Shown: in pieces, positions 63,488-64,000 of the stretch
How positions within the stretch are numbered: position 1 is the first letter of the stretch
How the letters are laid out: each line of letters opens with the position of its first letter
Assembly: GCA_965249835.1 (NCBI GenBank)
Contig: CBDFMY010000003.1
Coordinates: 1,674,001-1,738,000, forward strand
Reading direction: 5' to 3'
Source of the DNA: JAHRAW01 sp965249835
Lineage (GTDB): Bacteria > Pseudomonadota > Gammaproteobacteria > Arenicellales > Poriferihabitantaceae
Length of the DNA: 64,000 nt
Position numbers and translations under genes: made by a program
Notes under the pieces: generated by a model
Told to the model about the DNA's origin: nothing
The model's database searches: none
The model's input: only the letters and a program-made list of their open reading frames with translations

Positions 63488-64000
63488 ATGCCCTCTTTTG
63501 ATCGACAACGCATACTCTTAACCGCCGGCGCGAGCGGTATTGGCCACGCCATCGCCACCCGATTTCACGCCGCCGGTGCCAGCGTGCATGTGGTGGATGT
63601 GGATGAGACAGCGGTGAAACAAATGAACGCCGAGCATCCGCCTATTCACACCAGCGTCGCCGATGTGGCGGACGAAAACTCGGTGGAGCGCGTGTTTGAA
63701 GATCACCGCGAACGCTTTGGTGGCATTGAAGTTATGATTAATTGCGCCGGCATCGCCGGACCCACCGCGTTTCTCGAACAAATCGAACTCGCCGACTGGC
63801 GGCGTTGCGTAGCGGTGTGTCTTGATGCTACTTTCTTGTGTTGTCGCAAAGCCATCCCGCTCATGCGCCATGCCGGCAGCGGTTGCATCATCAACATCGC
63901 ATCCACCGCCGGCTGGCACGGCTTTGCGTTGCGAACGCCCTACGCCGCGGCCAAGTGGGCGGTGATAGGTTTGACCAAATCCATCGCTATGGAACTGGGA
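63488..64000 (+). CDS. Short-chain dehydrogenase/reductase (cut by window end)
   Basis: The first 171 residues of an SDR oxidoreductase. The coenzyme motif is ILLTAGASGIGHAIATRF (9-26), followed by VVDVDETAV (Asp suggests NAD preference), VMINCAGIAGP (NAG-like motif) and the catalytic Ser and Tyr-x-x-x-Lys in NIASTAGW and PYAAAKWAV. It begins 4 bp after the fused carnitine enzyme, so it belongs to the same operon. It may reduce acetoacetate released by the BKACE step, or oxidise another intermediate; this is an inference. The 3' end is beyond the window. Confidence 0.85.
   Translation, partial: MPSFDRQRILLTAGASGIGHAIATRFHAAGASVHVVDVDETAVKQMNAEHPPIHTSVADVADENSVERVFEDHRERFGGIEVMINCAGIAGPTAFLEQIELADWRRCVAVCLDATFLCCRKAIPLMRHAGSGCIINIASTAGWHGFALRTPYAAAKWAVIGLTKSIAMELG

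Noticed and set aside
62554..63919. Minus-strand frames of 130-334 codons opposite the carnitine operon
   Set aside because: The plus-strand dehydrogenase-thioesterase and SDR have complete motifs; the antisense frames have none.

Overview
The window reads as chromosomal DNA from a gammaproteobacterium of moderately high G+C content. Several gene orders support this: alaS-lysC-csrA-tRNA-Ser-tRNA-Arg at the left end, yggS-proC-yggT, hflK-hflC-DUF2065-purA, rnr-rlmB, two CNNM/CorC-type genes followed by ampD, and fused-domain pntA-pntB. The species cannot be named from the sequence alone. Coding density is high, genes lie on both strands, there are four tRNA genes, and no rRNA, CRISPR array, prophage or transposase gene is visible.

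Layout. 0-4 kb: end of alaS, lysC, a CsrA with a long acidic tail, tRNA-Ser(GCT), a small frameshifted secreted-protein gene and tRNA-Arg(ACG). 4-16.9 kb: pyrE, an AmpG-like permease, the yggS-proC-yggT operon, argC, a 1320-residue AsmA-like protein with three 216-bp tandem repeats, glnA preceded by a candidate structured RNA with its own terminator, and a TrpD2-like protein. 16.9-18 kb: a 1.1-kb gene-free block of nested interspersed repeats. 18-31 kb: hflKC-DUF2065-purA, gabD, a LysM lipoprotein, hisG, a NarX/NarL-like two-component pair, and pntAB with an orphan DNA methyltransferase joined to its end. 31-54 kb: rnr-rlmB, membrane-anchored MsrA, a DMT transporter, fpr, a thioesterase, tpm, phnX, tRNA-Arg(CCT), class I aldolase, gshA, dusA, a short AsmA protein, a class IV aminotransferase, a sterol-desaturase-type protein, a Trm112-like protein, ppk1, two CNNM proteins, ampD and a LysR regulator. 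54.4-58.4 kb: an A+T-richer island after tRNA-Phe(GAA), with a membrane pentapeptide-repeat protein and a MamI-like restriction-modification pair. 58.4-64 kb: a cytochrome P460-like protein, a citramalate/isopropylmalate-synthase-type enzyme and a probable carnitine-degradation operon (BKACE enzyme, fused carnitine dehydrogenase-thioesterase, SDR) cut by the window end.

Functional themes: peptidoglycan recycling (AmpG-like plus AmpD), nitrogen and amino-acid metabolism (glnA, argC, proC, lysC, gabD, hisG), redox balance (pntAB, fpr, gshA, msrA), RNA metabolism (csrA, rnr, rlmB, dusA) and use of quaternary-amine and phosphonate compounds.

The most unusual feature is the repeat content. One family is a 125-140 bp element with 18-bp terminal inverted repeats (MITE-like). 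One copy of it is nested inside a second, hairpin-rich family found three times. A third, palindromic family is built around a GTCATTCCCGCC-type hairpin. In addition, tandem micro-repeats of 6-12 bp occur at many gene boundaries, and the same kind of repetition is seen inside several proteins.
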